In this document: one piece after another, positions 52,737-61,830 of the stretch | Layout: the number at the start of each line of letters is the position of its first letter | Position numbering within the stretch: position 1 is the stretch's first letter | Assembly (NCBI GenBank): GCA_902557965.1 | Contig: CACECK010000004.1 | Coordinates: 62,001 to 126,000 of the forward strand | Source of the DNA: an uncultured SAR86 cluster bacterium | GTDB taxonomy: Bacteria; Pseudomonadota; Gammaproteobacteria; Magnimaribacterales; D2472 | Direction: 5' to 3' | DNA length: 64,000 nucleotides | Notes under the pieces: model-generated | Databases searched by the model: none | Told to the model about the DNA's origin: nothing | The model's input: only the letters and a program-made list of their open reading frames with translations | Program-made: the position numbers and the translations under genes

Positions 52737-54254
52737 ATGGCGTATAAAGTTTTAAATAATATTTTAGTTAAAGATGCTGCATCTAATAGTCTTGCCTCAT
52801 TAAAAACAGATTTGTTAGTACTTGTTATTAACAAAAATACAAAAAGTGATTCATCTTTTAAAGAGTTAAATAAAATCTCAAAAAACTATTTTTCTAAAAC
52901 AATATCTTCACATCTAAAAGATGCAGGTAGCAATGTTCTTCTACCAAAAATTGATGGTATTGCAGCAGCAAATGTATTGCTTGTTAATGGGCTGGATGCA
53001 TCTGCTCCAACTCACAAATGGTTAAGTATGTATCAATTGATTGCACAAAAAGGTAATAGCCTTAAATGTAAAGACATTTCAGTCATGCCAGGTAATGCAT
53101 GTCCGACTAAAAAGGATGAGTTCTGGTTAATTGAAATGGTTGCAAAAACAATAGAATCAAATGTGTATATTTTTTCTGAAACAAAAAATAAAACTGCTTC
53201 TAAGCCAACGGTAAAAAAACTAACCATACTAACGTCTGGTCTTACACCGTCAGCACTTACAAAAGCAAAACAAGCTGCCAAAACTGGATATGCTATTGGT
53301 GAAGGTGTGAACACAGCTAAATATCTTGGTGATCTTCCTGCAAACCATTGCACTCCAAAAATAATAGAGAAAAAAGTCAAAGCTATGACAAAAGATTTTC
53401 CAAAATTAAAAATTAAAACATTTAATGAGCAACAAATGCAAAAGATGGGCATGGGATCATTCCTAAGCGTATCTAGAGGCAGCGAAGAGCCAGCAAGAAT
53501 GATGGTCATTGAATACAAAGGCGGTAAAGCTAGTGAAAAACCAATTGCGCTAGTTGGTAAAGGCGTTACTTTCGATACTGGGGGAGTTTCAATAAAGCCA
53601 AGTCCTGCTATGGATGAAATGAAGTGGGATATGTGCGGTGCTGCAACTGTATTTGGAGTTATGTCTACCCTAGCAAGATTAAATGCAGATATTAACGTGG
53701 TTGGTGTTATGGGTTGTGCTGAAAACATGTGCTCATCTACAGCCACAAAGCCTGGCGATGTTGTAACATCGATGTCAGGTCAGACCATAGAAATTCTAAA
53801 TACTGATGCTGAGGGTAGATTAATTCTTGCTGATTGTCTTACCTTTGTTGGAAAATACAAACCATCTTATGTAATTGATATGGCTACACTTACAGGAGCT
53901 GTTGTAATTGCCTTAGGAAGACATGCTAGTGGTGTGATGACTAATGATCAGCATCTAGCAGATAAAATTATAGAAGCTGGTGAAGAGTCTGGTGACAGAG
54001 CATGGCAGCTTCCATTATGGGATGAGCATCAATCTTGTACAAAAACCAAATATGCTGATTTAGCCAATATTGGCGGAGGCAGAGAAGCAGGCACTATTCA
54101 TGCCGCTGCTTTCTTATCAAAGTTTACAAATGATTATAAATGGGCCCATATCGATATTGCTGCTACAGCTTCATATAGTTCGCCTGTTAAAGCAGGAACA
54201 GGAAGACCTGTACCATTAATTAGTGAGTTGCTTTTAAGTAAGAAATTAAAATAA
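52737..54254 (+). CDS. pepA: Cytosol (leucyl) aminopeptidase PepA
   Basis: PepA is a hexameric M17 zinc/manganese aminopeptidase; in E. coli it also binds DNA at carAB and cer. The 505-residue product has ALVGKGVTFDTGGVSIKPSPAMDEMKWDMCGAATV with metal ligands (Lys and Asp), and the signature NTDAEGRLILADCLTF near residue 355. ADLANIGGGREAGTIHAAAFLSKF closes the domain. Ribosome binding site AGGAG lies nearby upstream. It is divergent from lptF, as in E. coli. The holC gene usually between pepA and valS is missing. Confidence 0.96.
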   Translation: MAYKVLNNILVKDAASNSLASLKTDLLVLVINKNTKSDSSFKELNKISKNYFSKTISSHLKDAGSNVLLPKIDGIAAANVLLVNGLDASAPTHKWLSMYQLIAQKGNSLKCKDISVMPGNACPTKKDEFWLIEMVAKTIESNVYIFSETKNKTASKPTVKKLTILTSGLTPSALTKAKQAAKTGYAIGEGVNTAKYLGDLPANHCTPKIIEKKVKAMTKDFPKLKIKTFNEQQMQKMGMGSFLSVSRGSEEPARMMVIEYKGGKASEKPIALVGKGVTFDTGGVSIKPSPAMDEMKWDMCGAATVFGVMSTLARLNADINVVGVMGCAENMCSSTATKPGDVVTSMSGQTIEILNTDAEGRLILADCLTFVGKYKPSYVIDMATLTGAVVIALGRHASGVMTNDQHLADKIIEAGEESGDRAWQLPLWDEHQSCTKTKYADLANIGGGREAGTIHAAAFLSKFTNDYKWAHIDIAATASYSSPVKAGTGRPVPLISELLLSKKLK

Positions 54255-54275
54255 TTTTCAATTCCAAGTATCATT

Positions 54276-56495
54276 ATGGATAAGCAATATTACCCAGTTG
54301 AAATTGAAGAAAAGTGGGTAAAAATTTGGTCAGAGAGAAAAGTTTCTAATAAAGAATCAAATGAATCATTTTCTCAAGTAATACCTCCTCCAAATGTTAC
54401 TGGAACTCTGCATATGGGGCATAGCTTTCAATATGCGATTATGGATTTTTATACTAGATACCATCATATGTCTGGTAAAGATTCTTATTGGCAAGTTGGA
54501 AGTGATCATGCTGGCATTGCAACGCAAATGGTTGTTGAAAATAACTTAGCAAAAAAAGATATAAGTAGACATGATCTAGGAAGAGAAAAATTTCTTAAAG
54601 AAGTTTGGTCATGGAAAGAATTTTCTGAAGAAAAAATAACTTCACAAATTAAAAGACTTGGAAACACTGTTGACTGGGATAAGTACAGATTTACACTTGA
54701 TGATGGTTGTAATGAGGCAGTCATTAAGGCCTTTGTGGAATTACATCGAAAAAATAAAATATATCGAGGATATAGATTAGTCAATTGGGATCCATCGCTT
54801 AAGACTGCTGTCTCAGATCTTGAGGTAGTAAGACAAGAAAAAGATGGTCTGCTTTGGCACATTAAATATCCAATTGAAGATTCTGAAGACTTTGTAATAG
54901 TAGCAACAACAAGACCTGAAACTATGTTTGGAGACATGGCAGTTGCTGTTAATCCAAATGATGATAGATATAAAAATCTTATTGGTAAGTTCATTGTTCT
55001 GCCCTTTGTTGGAAGAAAAATACCTGTTTTGGCTGATGAATATGTTGATATGGAATTTGGAACTGGTTGTTTAAAAATTACTCCAGGTCATGACTTTAAC
55101 GACTATGAAATAGGTAAAAAATATTCACTTCATGAAGTGGGTGGAGAAGTAAAAACTTCAGATACAGCAAGTGACTTTGAGCCTATAAATATATTTAACG
55201 AAGATGCATGGTCAAATGATAATGTACCTGAACCATTTTCAAATCTGGATCGTTTTAAAGTTAGAAAGCTTGTACTAGAGAAACTTAAGGAACTCAATCT
55301 TTTAGAAAAAGAAGAAAAATATCATATAAGTGTTCCAAGAGGTGAAAGATCAAATATCGTTATCGAACCAAGACTAAGCTATCAATGGTATGTAAAAACA
55401 AAAGATATGGCAGCTCGAGCAAATGATGCTGTTAACAATGGGGAGATAAAATTCCATCCTGAAAACTGGGTCAAGACATATTTTAATTGGATGAATAATA
55501 TCGAAGACTGGTGTATCAGTAGGCAAATATGGTGGGGTCACAGAATACCTGCTTGGTACGATAAAGATAGTAATGTGTATGTTGGTTACAGCGAAGAAGA
55601 AGTGAGACAACATTATAAACTAGATGATAAAGCATTAACTCAAGACGAAGATGTCTTGGATACTTGGTTTTCCTCAAGTTTATGGCCTTTTGCTTCCTTG
55701 GGCTGGCCTAGTAAAACAGAGGATTATAAAAAACACTTTCCAACTTCATTGTTAGTAACTGGTTTTGACATCATATTCTTTTGGGTTGCAAGAATGATGA
55801 TGATGAGTCTTGAGTTTACAGACCAGATTCCATTCAAAGATGTTTATGTTACTGGTTTAATTAGAGATGAAAATGGTCAGAAAATGTCAAAATCTAAAGG
55901 CAATGTAATAGACCCTTTAGATTTAATTTATGGCATTTCACAAGACGATTTAGTTGAAAAAAGGACAGCTAATCTTATGCAAGAAGGCATAGCCCAAAAA
56001 ATAGAAAAAAAAACAAGAAATCAATTCCCTAAAGGTATTGAATCCTATGGAACTGATGCTTTAAGAATGACATTTTACTCATTAGCAACTCATACTAAAG
56101 ATATTAGTTTTGAGATGGGTAGACTTAAAGGCTACAGAAATTTCTGTACCAAAATATGGAATGCAGCTAGATTTATAAATGGATACCCAATTGGTAATGA
56201 TGACTTCAAACCTTCCAATGAAAAAGATAAATGGATTTATGAGGAATTTGAAAAATCAAGAAAAAAAATTGAAAGAAATATAAATGACTACAGATTAGAT
56301 TATGCCATCAATGAAGTTTATGATTTTTTCTGGAGTAAGTTTTGTGATGTCTATATTGAAGAATGTAAACTAAGTGGAGAGACTAACAACCTGAAACCGC
56401 TTTTAAAAGAAATACTTCTAATGATGCACCCTTTTGCACCATTTATTACTGAAGAGATACATAGTTTATTATTTGATAGTTCTATTATTAACTAA
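54276..56495 (+). CDS. valS: Valyl-tRNA synthetase, C-terminally short
   Basis: ValRS charges tRNA-Val and edits Thr. The 739-residue protein has the catalytic HMGH motif in PPPNVTGTLHMGHSFQYA (about residue 45), the editing domain with VATTRPETMFGDMAVAVNP and WYVKTKDMA, and KMSKSKGNVIDPLDLIYG near 540. The helical anticodon-binding domain begins near residue 620 and the protein stops just after HPFAPFITEEIHSLLFD. E. coli ValRS has 951 residues, so the end of that domain and the coiled-coil arm are missing. No remnant is found downstream, where elaA lies on the other strand with interlocked stops, so it is a deletion rather than a frameshift. Confidence 0.93.
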   Translation: MDKQYYPVEIEEKWVKIWSERKVSNKESNESFSQVIPPPNVTGTLHMGHSFQYAIMDFYTRYHHMSGKDSYWQVGSDHAGIATQMVVENNLAKKDISRHDLGREKFLKEVWSWKEFSEEKITSQIKRLGNTVDWDKYRFTLDDGCNEAVIKAFVELHRKNKIYRGYRLVNWDPSLKTAVSDLEVVRQEKDGLLWHIKYPIEDSEDFVIVATTRPETMFGDMAVAVNPNDDRYKNLIGKFIVLPFVGRKIPVLADEYVDMEFGTGCLKITPGHDFNDYEIGKKYSLHEVGGEVKTSDTASDFEPINIFNEDAWSNDNVPEPFSNLDRFKVRKLVLEKLKELNLLEKEEKYHISVPRGERSNIVIEPRLSYQWYVKTKDMAARANDAVNNGEIKFHPENWVKTYFNWMNNIEDWCISRQIWWGHRIPAWYDKDSNVYVGYSEEEVRQHYKLDDKALTQDEDVLDTWFSSSLWPFASLGWPSKTEDYKKHFPTSLLVTGFDIIFFWVARMMMMSLEFTDQIPFKDVYVTGLIRDENGQKMSKSKGNVIDPLDLIYGISQDDLVEKRTANLMQEGIAQKIEKKTRNQFPKGIESYGTDALRMTFYSLATHTKDISFEMGRLKGYRNFCTKIWNAARFINGYPIGNDDFKPSNEKDKWIYEEFEKSRKKIERNINDYRLDYAINEVYDFFWSKFCDVYIEECKLSGETNNLKPLLKEILLMMHPFAPFITEEIHSLLFDSSIIN

Positions 56496-56941
56496 ATATA
56501 CATCTGTATGTGATCTATATCATCCTCTAGATATACTTCACCTCTAGAAGTAAATCCTAGATCAATATAAAAATCCTCTAATCGATGTTGTGCTGAAATG
56601 ATAATTTCATTATCTGGATACTCTTTTTTTAAAAACTTTACTCCCTCTTTGATAATCTTTTTACCAACACCTAAACCTCTAGAATTTATTTCTGTGACTA
56701 TTCTTCCCAGTGAAGAGCCTTCATACTTTATTCCAGGCTTAAAAGCTCTAAGGTACGCAATCAAGTCATTGTCTTTATATCCTAAAAGGTGGGATGCATC
56801 TTGATCAGAATAATCAGCGTCAATGTATGGACAATCTTGTTCTAAAACAAAAACCTTTTGTCTTAGATTTAGTATTGCATACAAATCATCTAACGATAAT
56901 TCATTAAACTCTTTCCAAAAACATGTAACTTCTAAATGCAT
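56492..56941 (-). CDS. elaA: GNAT acetyltransferase, ElaA family
   Basis: The 149-residue product matches ElaA-type GCN5-related acetyltransferases: WKEFNELSLDDLYAILNLRQKVFVLEQDCPY at the N-terminus, DLIAYLRAFKPG, the acetyl-CoA loop LGRIVTEINSRGLGVGKKI and QHRLEDFYIDLGFTSRGEVYLEDDIDHIQM at the end. Length equals E. coli (153). Substrate unknown. Its stop shares the tetranucleotide CTAA with valS, and it is divergent from the peroxidase across 80 AT-rich bases. Confidence 0.93.
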   Translation of the reverse strand: MHLEVTCFWKEFNELSLDDLYAILNLRQKVFVLEQDCPYIDADYSDQDASHLLGYKDNDLIAYLRAFKPGIKYEGSSLGRIVTEINSRGLGVGKKIIKEGVKFLKKEYPDNEIIISAQHRLEDFYIDLGFTSRGEVYLEDDIDHIQMYI

Positions 56942-57021
56942 TTTTTATCAATTTTTTATATATGGTTATTCTTGATATACATATATAATATTTGACATTT
57001 TCGCACACATAATAAAAATTT

Positions 57022-57501
57022 ATGAAAACAATTTACGATTTTTCAGTTAAAGATGCTGATTTAAAAGATGTTTCACTAGAAAACTATAAAGAAAAAATAT
57101 TATTGATTGTTAATGTAGCTAGTTATTGCGGCCTAACATATCAGTATGAAGGCATAGAAAGTCTATACAAAAAATATAAAGATAAGGGCTTTGAAGTTTT
57201 AGCCTTTCCATGTAATCAGTTTGCATTTCAAGAGCCAGGAACAAATGAAGAAATTAAAGAATTCTGTGACATTAAATATGGAGTTACTTTTAAAATTTTT
57301 AATAAAATAAATGTTAATGGTTCAAAATCACATCCTGTTTACCAATATCTAAAAGATCAGTCACCTGGAGTTGCTGGTACAACTCAAATTAAATGGAACT
57401 TTACAAAGTTTCTTATTAATAAAAATGGTGAGGTGATTGAGCGATTTAGTCCTCAAGCTGAGGCAGATGAAATTGAAGCTGGTATAAAAAAATTACTGTA
57501 A
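57022..57501 (+). CDS. Glutathione peroxidase-like thiol peroxidase
   Basis: The 159-residue thioredoxin-fold protein reduces hydroperoxides with glutathione or thioredoxin (BtuE/Gpx family). The catalytic cysteine is in NVASYCGLTYQYEGIESLYK near residue 37; Gln in LAFPCNQFAFQEPGTNEEI and Trp-Asn in IKWNFTKFLINKNG complete the tetrad. Cys replaces selenocysteine as usual in bacteria. No Shine-Dalgarno is obvious; a CATAAT lies eight bases before the ATG. rimI converges one base after its stop. Confidence 0.95.
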   Translation: MKTIYDFSVKDADLKDVSLENYKEKILLIVNVASYCGLTYQYEGIESLYKKYKDKGFEVLAFPCNQFAFQEPGTNEEIKEFCDIKYGVTFKIFNKINVNGSKSHPVYQYLKDQSPGVAGTTQIKWNFTKFLINKNGEVIERFSPQAEADEIEAGIKKLL

Positions 57502-57502
57502 A

Positions 57503-57940
57503 CTAAATATCTAAACTCATTAAAAGAGCATCATCAGGATCGCTCCCAGTGTAATAACCTACTCGAACCGCATCTTCAACAAATTTAAAATTATTATAAA
57601 AAGCTATGGCGCTTTTATTCTTCATTCTAACTTCTAATAAAATTTTCTTTGCTCCAAGAGCCTTTGACTGACTTATCATTGATTTTAAAAGCAAGCTGCC
57701 AGCACCTTTTCTCTGAAGGTCTTTATCAACAGCAATGCTAAGAAGATGACTTTCTTTTTTAAAATTTGAATAGATAACAAAGCCCACAATTCTTTTTTTT
57801 AATTTACAAACTAATGACTTATGCCCTACTTCAAAAGATGAAAAAAAGTTTTCTTTAGACCAAGGTGAGGGATTGGTTCTTTTTTCTATATCATAAGAAG
57901 CTTCTAAATCAGATGGATCCATTAATGAAATTTTATACAT
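57503..57940 (-). CDS. rimI: Ribosomal protein S18 alanine N-acetyltransferase RimI
   Basis: RimI acetylates the N-terminus of ribosomal protein S18. The 145-residue GNAT protein shows YDIEKRTNPSPWSKENFFSSF, the acetyl-CoA loop SIAVDKDLQRKGAGSLLLKSM near residue 70, and LLEVRMKNKSAIAFYNNFKFVEDAVRVGYY near 100, all typical for RimI. It lies four bases after the holD-like gene, the same pairing as holD-rimI in E. coli. Confidence 0.93.
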   Translation of the reverse strand: MYKISLMDPSDLEASYDIEKRTNPSPWSKENFFSSFEVGHKSLVCKLKKRIVGFVIYSNFKKESHLLSIAVDKDLQRKGAGSLLLKSMISQSKALGAKKILLEVRMKNKSAIAFYNNFKFVEDAVRVGYYTGSDPDDALLMSLDI

Positions 57941-57944
57941 TGAC

Positions 57945-58385
57945 TTATATATTTAGCTTATTTTTAATTGTTTCCCAGAGCTCTTTCTTGAGACTTTGTT
58001 TATGCATAAGCTGATTAATTGAAGGAGAAATAATACTCTCACAATTAAAAGCTAAATTACATGAAACTCCCCCGAATAAAATTACAAACTTCAGGTCTTC
58101 AGTATTTATTAATATTTCATCTAATTCTTTTTGTGAGTGGAATGTTGACTTATCAAAAAATTCCTCTCCGTCATCAAATCTTGTTGAGGACAAAATTGCT
58201 TTTATAAGATCTTGTTGCTCTTTAACAAAATTCACGAAAGGTTTATCAATTATTGCAAGAACATTGCCCTTTTGATAGAAATTATAGTTTTTTTCTGAAA
58301 AATCTGTTCTCTTGGGCCTTAATGAATATCTTTTAATTCCAATCTCTTTTAATATAAGGTTTGTTTTTATTTCAGGAGTAAGCAT
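57945..58385 (-). CDS. holD: DNA polymerase III psi subunit HolD-like
   Basis: HolD (psi) links the clamp loader to chi and SSB. The 146-residue product is weakly conserved. The N-terminal LKEIGIKRYSLRPKRTD resembles the E. coli stretch LQQLGITQWSLRRPGAL, and the C-terminal SINQLMHKQSLKKELWETI resembles LTDLRANPTARAALWQQI. Length (E. coli 137) and position directly upstream of rimI agree. The middle is divergent. The chi gene holC is absent from its usual place between pepA and valS. Without the synteny this would be a hypothetical protein. Confidence 0.72.
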   Translation of the reverse strand: MLTPEIKTNLILKEIGIKRYSLRPKRTDFSEKNYNFYQKGNVLAIIDKPFVNFVKEQQDLIKAILSSTRFDDGEEFFDKSTFHSQKELDEILINTEDLKFVILFGGVSCNLAFNCESIISPSINQLMHKQSLKKELWETIKNKLNI

Positions 58386-58416
58386 AAATTACATAATAAC
58401 ATTTACTTATTAAACA

Positions 58417-60075
58417 ATGGACAACCCTATAGATAAATATGCTGCATTTAAACCTATCGATTTAAAAAATCGTAAATGGCCAAATGTGCAAATTCAAGAA
58501 GCCCCGGTATGGTGTTCTGTGGATTTAAGAGATGGTAATCAAGCCTTGATCGAGCCTATGGGCTCTGAGAGAAAAAATAGGATGTTTAGTCTGTTATGTA
58601 ATTTAGGATTTAAAGAAATTGAGGTTGGATTTCCTTCGGCATCACAAACTGATTATGATTTTGTTAGAGATTTAATAGAAAATAAAAAAATTCCAAGTGA
58701 TGTAAGTATTCAAGTTTTAACTCAAGCAAGAGAAGAATTAATTATTAAAACTTTTGAATCATTAAAAGGTATCTCAAAAGCAATAGTCCATTTTTACAAT
58801 TCAACTTCAACACTGCAAAGAAAAGTAGTTTTTAAGCAAGACAAAGAAGGTATAAAAAAAATAGCTACTGATGGGGCAAGTTTAATCAAATCCTTAGCTG
58901 AAAAAAATTCTGATACAGAATGGACGTTTGAATACTCTCCTGAAAGTTTCACAGGTACTGAACTTAAATATGCAAGAGAAGTTTGTGATGAAGTTGTTGA
59001 AATATTAAAACCTGTATCTAAAAATAAAATTATTATAAATCTTCCAGCGACTGTCGAGATGTCAACACCAAATATTTATGGAGATCAAATTGAATGGATG
59101 AATGAAAATCTTATAAATAGAGATGATATATGCATAAGTCTTCATCCTCACAACGACAGAGGAACTGCAGTAGCAGCTTCAGAATTTGGTCTAATGGCTG
59201 GAGCTGATAGAGTTGAAGGTACATTATTTGGAAATGGTGAAAGAACTGGAAATGTTGACATTGTTACAATCGCATTAAATATGTTGACACAGGGGATTGA
59301 TCCAAAACTTGATTTTTCCAATATTAACTCTGTAATGAGAGAAGTAGAATATTGTAACCAATTGCCAGTCCATCCCAGACATCCTTATGCTGGAGATCTG
59401 GTATTCACAGCTTTCTCAGGCTCTCATCAGGATGCAATTAAAAAAGGTTTTAATGCTATTAAAAACTCTAACGATCCTAAGTGGGAAGTTCCGTATTTAC
59501 CAATTGATCCTGCAGATTTGGGAAGGAATTATGAGGCGGTGGTTAGAATTAATTCACAATCAGGTAAAGGTGGCGTAGCTTTTCTGTTAGAAAAAGATCA
59601 TGGCGTATCATTGCCTAGAAGATTGCAAATAAATTTAAGTCAAAAAATTCAAAAACTTGCTGATAAGAGTGGTAAAGAGATATCTAGTACTCAAATTTGG
59701 GATATTTTTGAAGAGAACTACTTAAAACCAAAAAATAATTTTTCATATATTGAACATGAATCTTCATCCAAAGAAGATATACATTCATTATCATTAATAA
59801 TGAATATGCGTGATTCAATTAAAACTATTAGTGGAACAGGTAATGGTCCAATTGATTCATTTATAAATGGTTTGTCATCTGATATTGGAATGCCAATAAA
59901 AGTTGCAGACTATCATCAAACTGCAATTTCATCTGGTTCTGATGCAAAAGCAGCTGCTTATATTGAACTTGAAAAAGATGGTGAAACCTTTTGGGGAGTT
60001 GGAATACATCCAAACACAACTAGAGCTTCATTTGATGCAATAATTGTTGGACTAAGCAAAATGCTTAAAAATTAA
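58417..60075 (+). CDS. leuA: 2-isopropylmalate synthase (long type 2)
   Basis: LeuA condenses acetyl-CoA with 2-oxoisovalerate, the first leucine-specific step. The 552-residue protein has the N-terminal extension of the type 2 enzymes, the catalytic DLRDGNQALIEPM near residue 42 and the metal-binding ISLHPHNDRGTAVAASEFGLMAG near 245. A C-terminal leucine-binding regulatory domain (about 430-552) includes GPIDSFINGLSSDIGM. This form is typical of actinobacteria, fungi and some proteobacteria. It is divergent from holD by 31 bases, and its stop interlocks with the next gene in TTAA. Confidence 0.95.
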   Translation: MDNPIDKYAAFKPIDLKNRKWPNVQIQEAPVWCSVDLRDGNQALIEPMGSERKNRMFSLLCNLGFKEIEVGFPSASQTDYDFVRDLIENKKIPSDVSIQVLTQAREELIIKTFESLKGISKAIVHFYNSTSTLQRKVVFKQDKEGIKKIATDGASLIKSLAEKNSDTEWTFEYSPESFTGTELKYAREVCDEVVEILKPVSKNKIIINLPATVEMSTPNIYGDQIEWMNENLINRDDICISLHPHNDRGTAVAASEFGLMAGADRVEGTLFGNGERTGNVDIVTIALNMLTQGIDPKLDFSNINSVMREVEYCNQLPVHPRHPYAGDLVFTAFSGSHQDAIKKGFNAIKNSNDPKWEVPYLPIDPADLGRNYEAVVRINSQSGKGGVAFLLEKDHGVSLPRRLQINLSQKIQKLADKSGKEISSTQIWDIFEENYLKPKNNFSYIEHESSSKEDIHSLSLIMNMRDSIKTISGTGNGPIDSFINGLSSDIGMPIKVADYHQTAISSGSDAKAAAYIELEKDGETFWGVGIHPNTTRASFDAIIVGLSKMLKN

Positions 60076-60845
60076 TCAAAATTTGGCTCTCTTTTTTCTA
60101 AAAATGCCTTCACAGCCTCTCGGTTCTGTTCGCTAACGGTGAGTTCATTCTGTATTTCTGCTTCATTTTTAAAGGTATCCCAATAACTAACTGACAGTGA
60201 TTCTCTCATCAAACGCTTTGTATGATTTAGAGATTGAGAAGATCTTTTTGCTAATGTAGTTGCCCAATCCATTGACGTTTTTTCAAGATCATCTGCAGGA
60301 ACTACCTTATTAGCGATTCCATATTTCAAACAATCGCTTGCTGAAATTTTTTTTGCTTCGATTGCATGTTCGTATGCTTTGGCATAACCCATAAATTTTG
60401 GTAAGAACCAAGAAAGACCACCGTCTGGAACTAAAGCTATGTTGCTAAAAACAGATAAAAGATATGCATTCTCCGACATAACTCTTAAATCACACGACAT
60501 AGCAAAAGCAGCTCCTACACCCGCAGCAGGACCTGGAATTGATGCAATTACAGGCTTAGGCATATTAATTATATTTTCAAATGATGGTCTATAACCCCTC
60601 ATCAATGCATCTTTTGAACCTGACCAACTAGCTTTTCTTTCACTTAAATCAGCTCCAGCTGAAAAACCTCTTCCAGCCCCAGTTAAGATAACAACCTTGG
60701 TGTCTTTATCATTCATAACTTCTTGAGTTGCTTCTTGTAGATCCCAAACAAGTTGTTCATTTACTGCATTTAAAAGATCTGGACGATTTAACCTAATTGT
60801 TGAAACCTTCTTATTCTTTAATATTTCAATTGTCTCTAGCTCCAT
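60072..60845 (-). CDS. Enoyl-CoA hydratase/isomerase
   Basis: The 257-residue crotonase-fold protein hydrates or isomerises enoyl-CoA thioesters. Visible parts are STIRLNRPDLLNAVNEQLVWDL, the oxyanion-hole region GAGRGFSAGADLSERK near residue 60 and IASIPGPAAGVGAAFAMSCDLRVM near 105, with VPDGGLSWFLPKFMGYAKAYE near 140. The catalytic glutamate normally at the second conserved position appears replaced in part of the loop (Asp in PDGG), which may indicate an isomerase-like or PaaG-type activity. It stands alone between leuA and tilS, so the pathway is unclear. Confidence 0.9.
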   Translation of the reverse strand: MELETIEILKNKKVSTIRLNRPDLLNAVNEQLVWDLQEATQEVMNDKDTKVVILTGAGRGFSAGADLSERKASWSGSKDALMRGYRPSFENIINMPKPVIASIPGPAAGVGAAFAMSCDLRVMSENAYLLSVFSNIALVPDGGLSWFLPKFMGYAKAYEHAIEAKKISASDCLKYGIANKVVPADDLEKTSMDWATTLAKRSSQSLNHTKRLMRESLSVSYWDTFKNEAEIQNELTVSEQNREAVKAFLEKREPNFD

Positions 60846-60855
60846 ATGCTTTTCC

Positions 60856-61830
60856 TTATTCGTGAGTTGATATAATAATATTACCTTCTTTGTATGTTAT
60901 TTTACCTGCCTGCTGATCTTTGTCAGCTCTTGACCATGAAACTATAGATTTACTAGAAGGATTTGAAAATATAAATGTTTTAATAATTTCATTTAACACT
61001 TTTGAATTTGGTATAGAAATATTTTCGTTTCTTATAGAGGCTCTAATAATTTCTTTTGTGATATTAGTATTAAGATTTTCCAAGTCTTTTATTTTAATGA
61101 CATTATTAATCAGATCTCCATAGTTATAATTTAACAATTCTACAAAATTATTATTCCTGTCATTTGTAATCTTTGACATCTTAAATACTCTAGATGAGAA
61201 ATCATTCCATCTTTCATCGAGCTGAGGAAATATTTCATTTCTTAAAAAGTTTCTGTCATGCTCGTTATCTTTATTTGTTTCATCAAAAATATAATTAACA
61301 TGATTCTTTTTAGCATAGTCTTCTATTTCTTTTTTTGATACCTCTAAAAAAGGTCTTATTAGCCTGCCTTTCCCTAATACTCTAGATTGTTTTAAACCTG
61401 ATAAGCCATCTATGCCTGTACCTCGTAATAATCTTAAAAAGATTGTTTCAGTAACATCATTCATATGATGAGCGGTTAAAACTTGTTCATTATTTTTAAG
61501 ATACTTACTAAAGATCTTATATCTTGCTTTTCTTGCTGCCGACTCTATTCCGCCGCCTGACGAAATTATGTTTACTTCCTCGTTAATAAAGTTCAAATCT
61601 AATTTGCAGCAAAAGTCTTTGCAATGCTTCATCCAAATTGCACTATTTGGTGAAATATTATGATTTATATGTATTACAGTGATGTCGAGATTATATTTTG
61701 ATACATTTTTTCCTAAAATATCTACCAATACCGATGAATCAATTCCACCACTAAACGCAATATAAATTTTCTTTTTAAAATCTATCGATTGCTCGAGATA
61801 ATCAATACTAAGCAACTTATGCGCCAACAC
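60856..61830 (-). CDS. tilS: tRNA(Ile)-lysidine synthetase
   Basis: TilS converts C34 of tRNA-Ile(CAU) to lysidine so it reads AUA. The 324-residue product has the PP-loop IAFSGGIDSSVLVDIL near residue 25, TAHHMNDVTETIFLRLLRGTGIDGLSG near 120 and IRPFLEVSKKEIEDYA. It is short relative to E. coli (432) because the C-terminal tRNA-binding domains are reduced. It overlaps the accA 3' end by 14 bases; accA-tilS adjacency is common in gammaproteobacteria. Confidence 0.95.
   Translation of the reverse strand: MLAHKLLSIDYLEQSIDFKKKIYIAFSGGIDSSVLVDILGKNVSKYNLDITVIHINHNISPNSAIWMKHCKDFCCKLDLNFINEEVNIISSGGGIESAARKARYKIFSKYLKNNEQVLTAHHMNDVTETIFLRLLRGTGIDGLSGLKQSRVLGKGRLIRPFLEVSKKEIEDYAKKNHVNYIFDETNKDNEHDRNFLRNEIFPQLDERWNDFSSRVFKMSKITNDRNNNFVELLNYNYGDLINNVIKIKDLENLNTNITKEIIRASIRNENISIPNSKVLNEIIKTFIFSNPSSKSIVSWSRADKDQQAGKITYKEGNIIISTHE

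Noticed and set aside
53033-53746. 237-residue open frame on the minus strand inside pepA
   Set aside because: Fully antisense to a strongly conserved PepA; composition is a codon shadow and no start signal or family motif is visible.
56992-57013. TTGACA followed by CATAAT before the glutathione peroxidase gene as a promoter
   Set aside because: Spacer is only 10 bases, far below the 16-18 needed.
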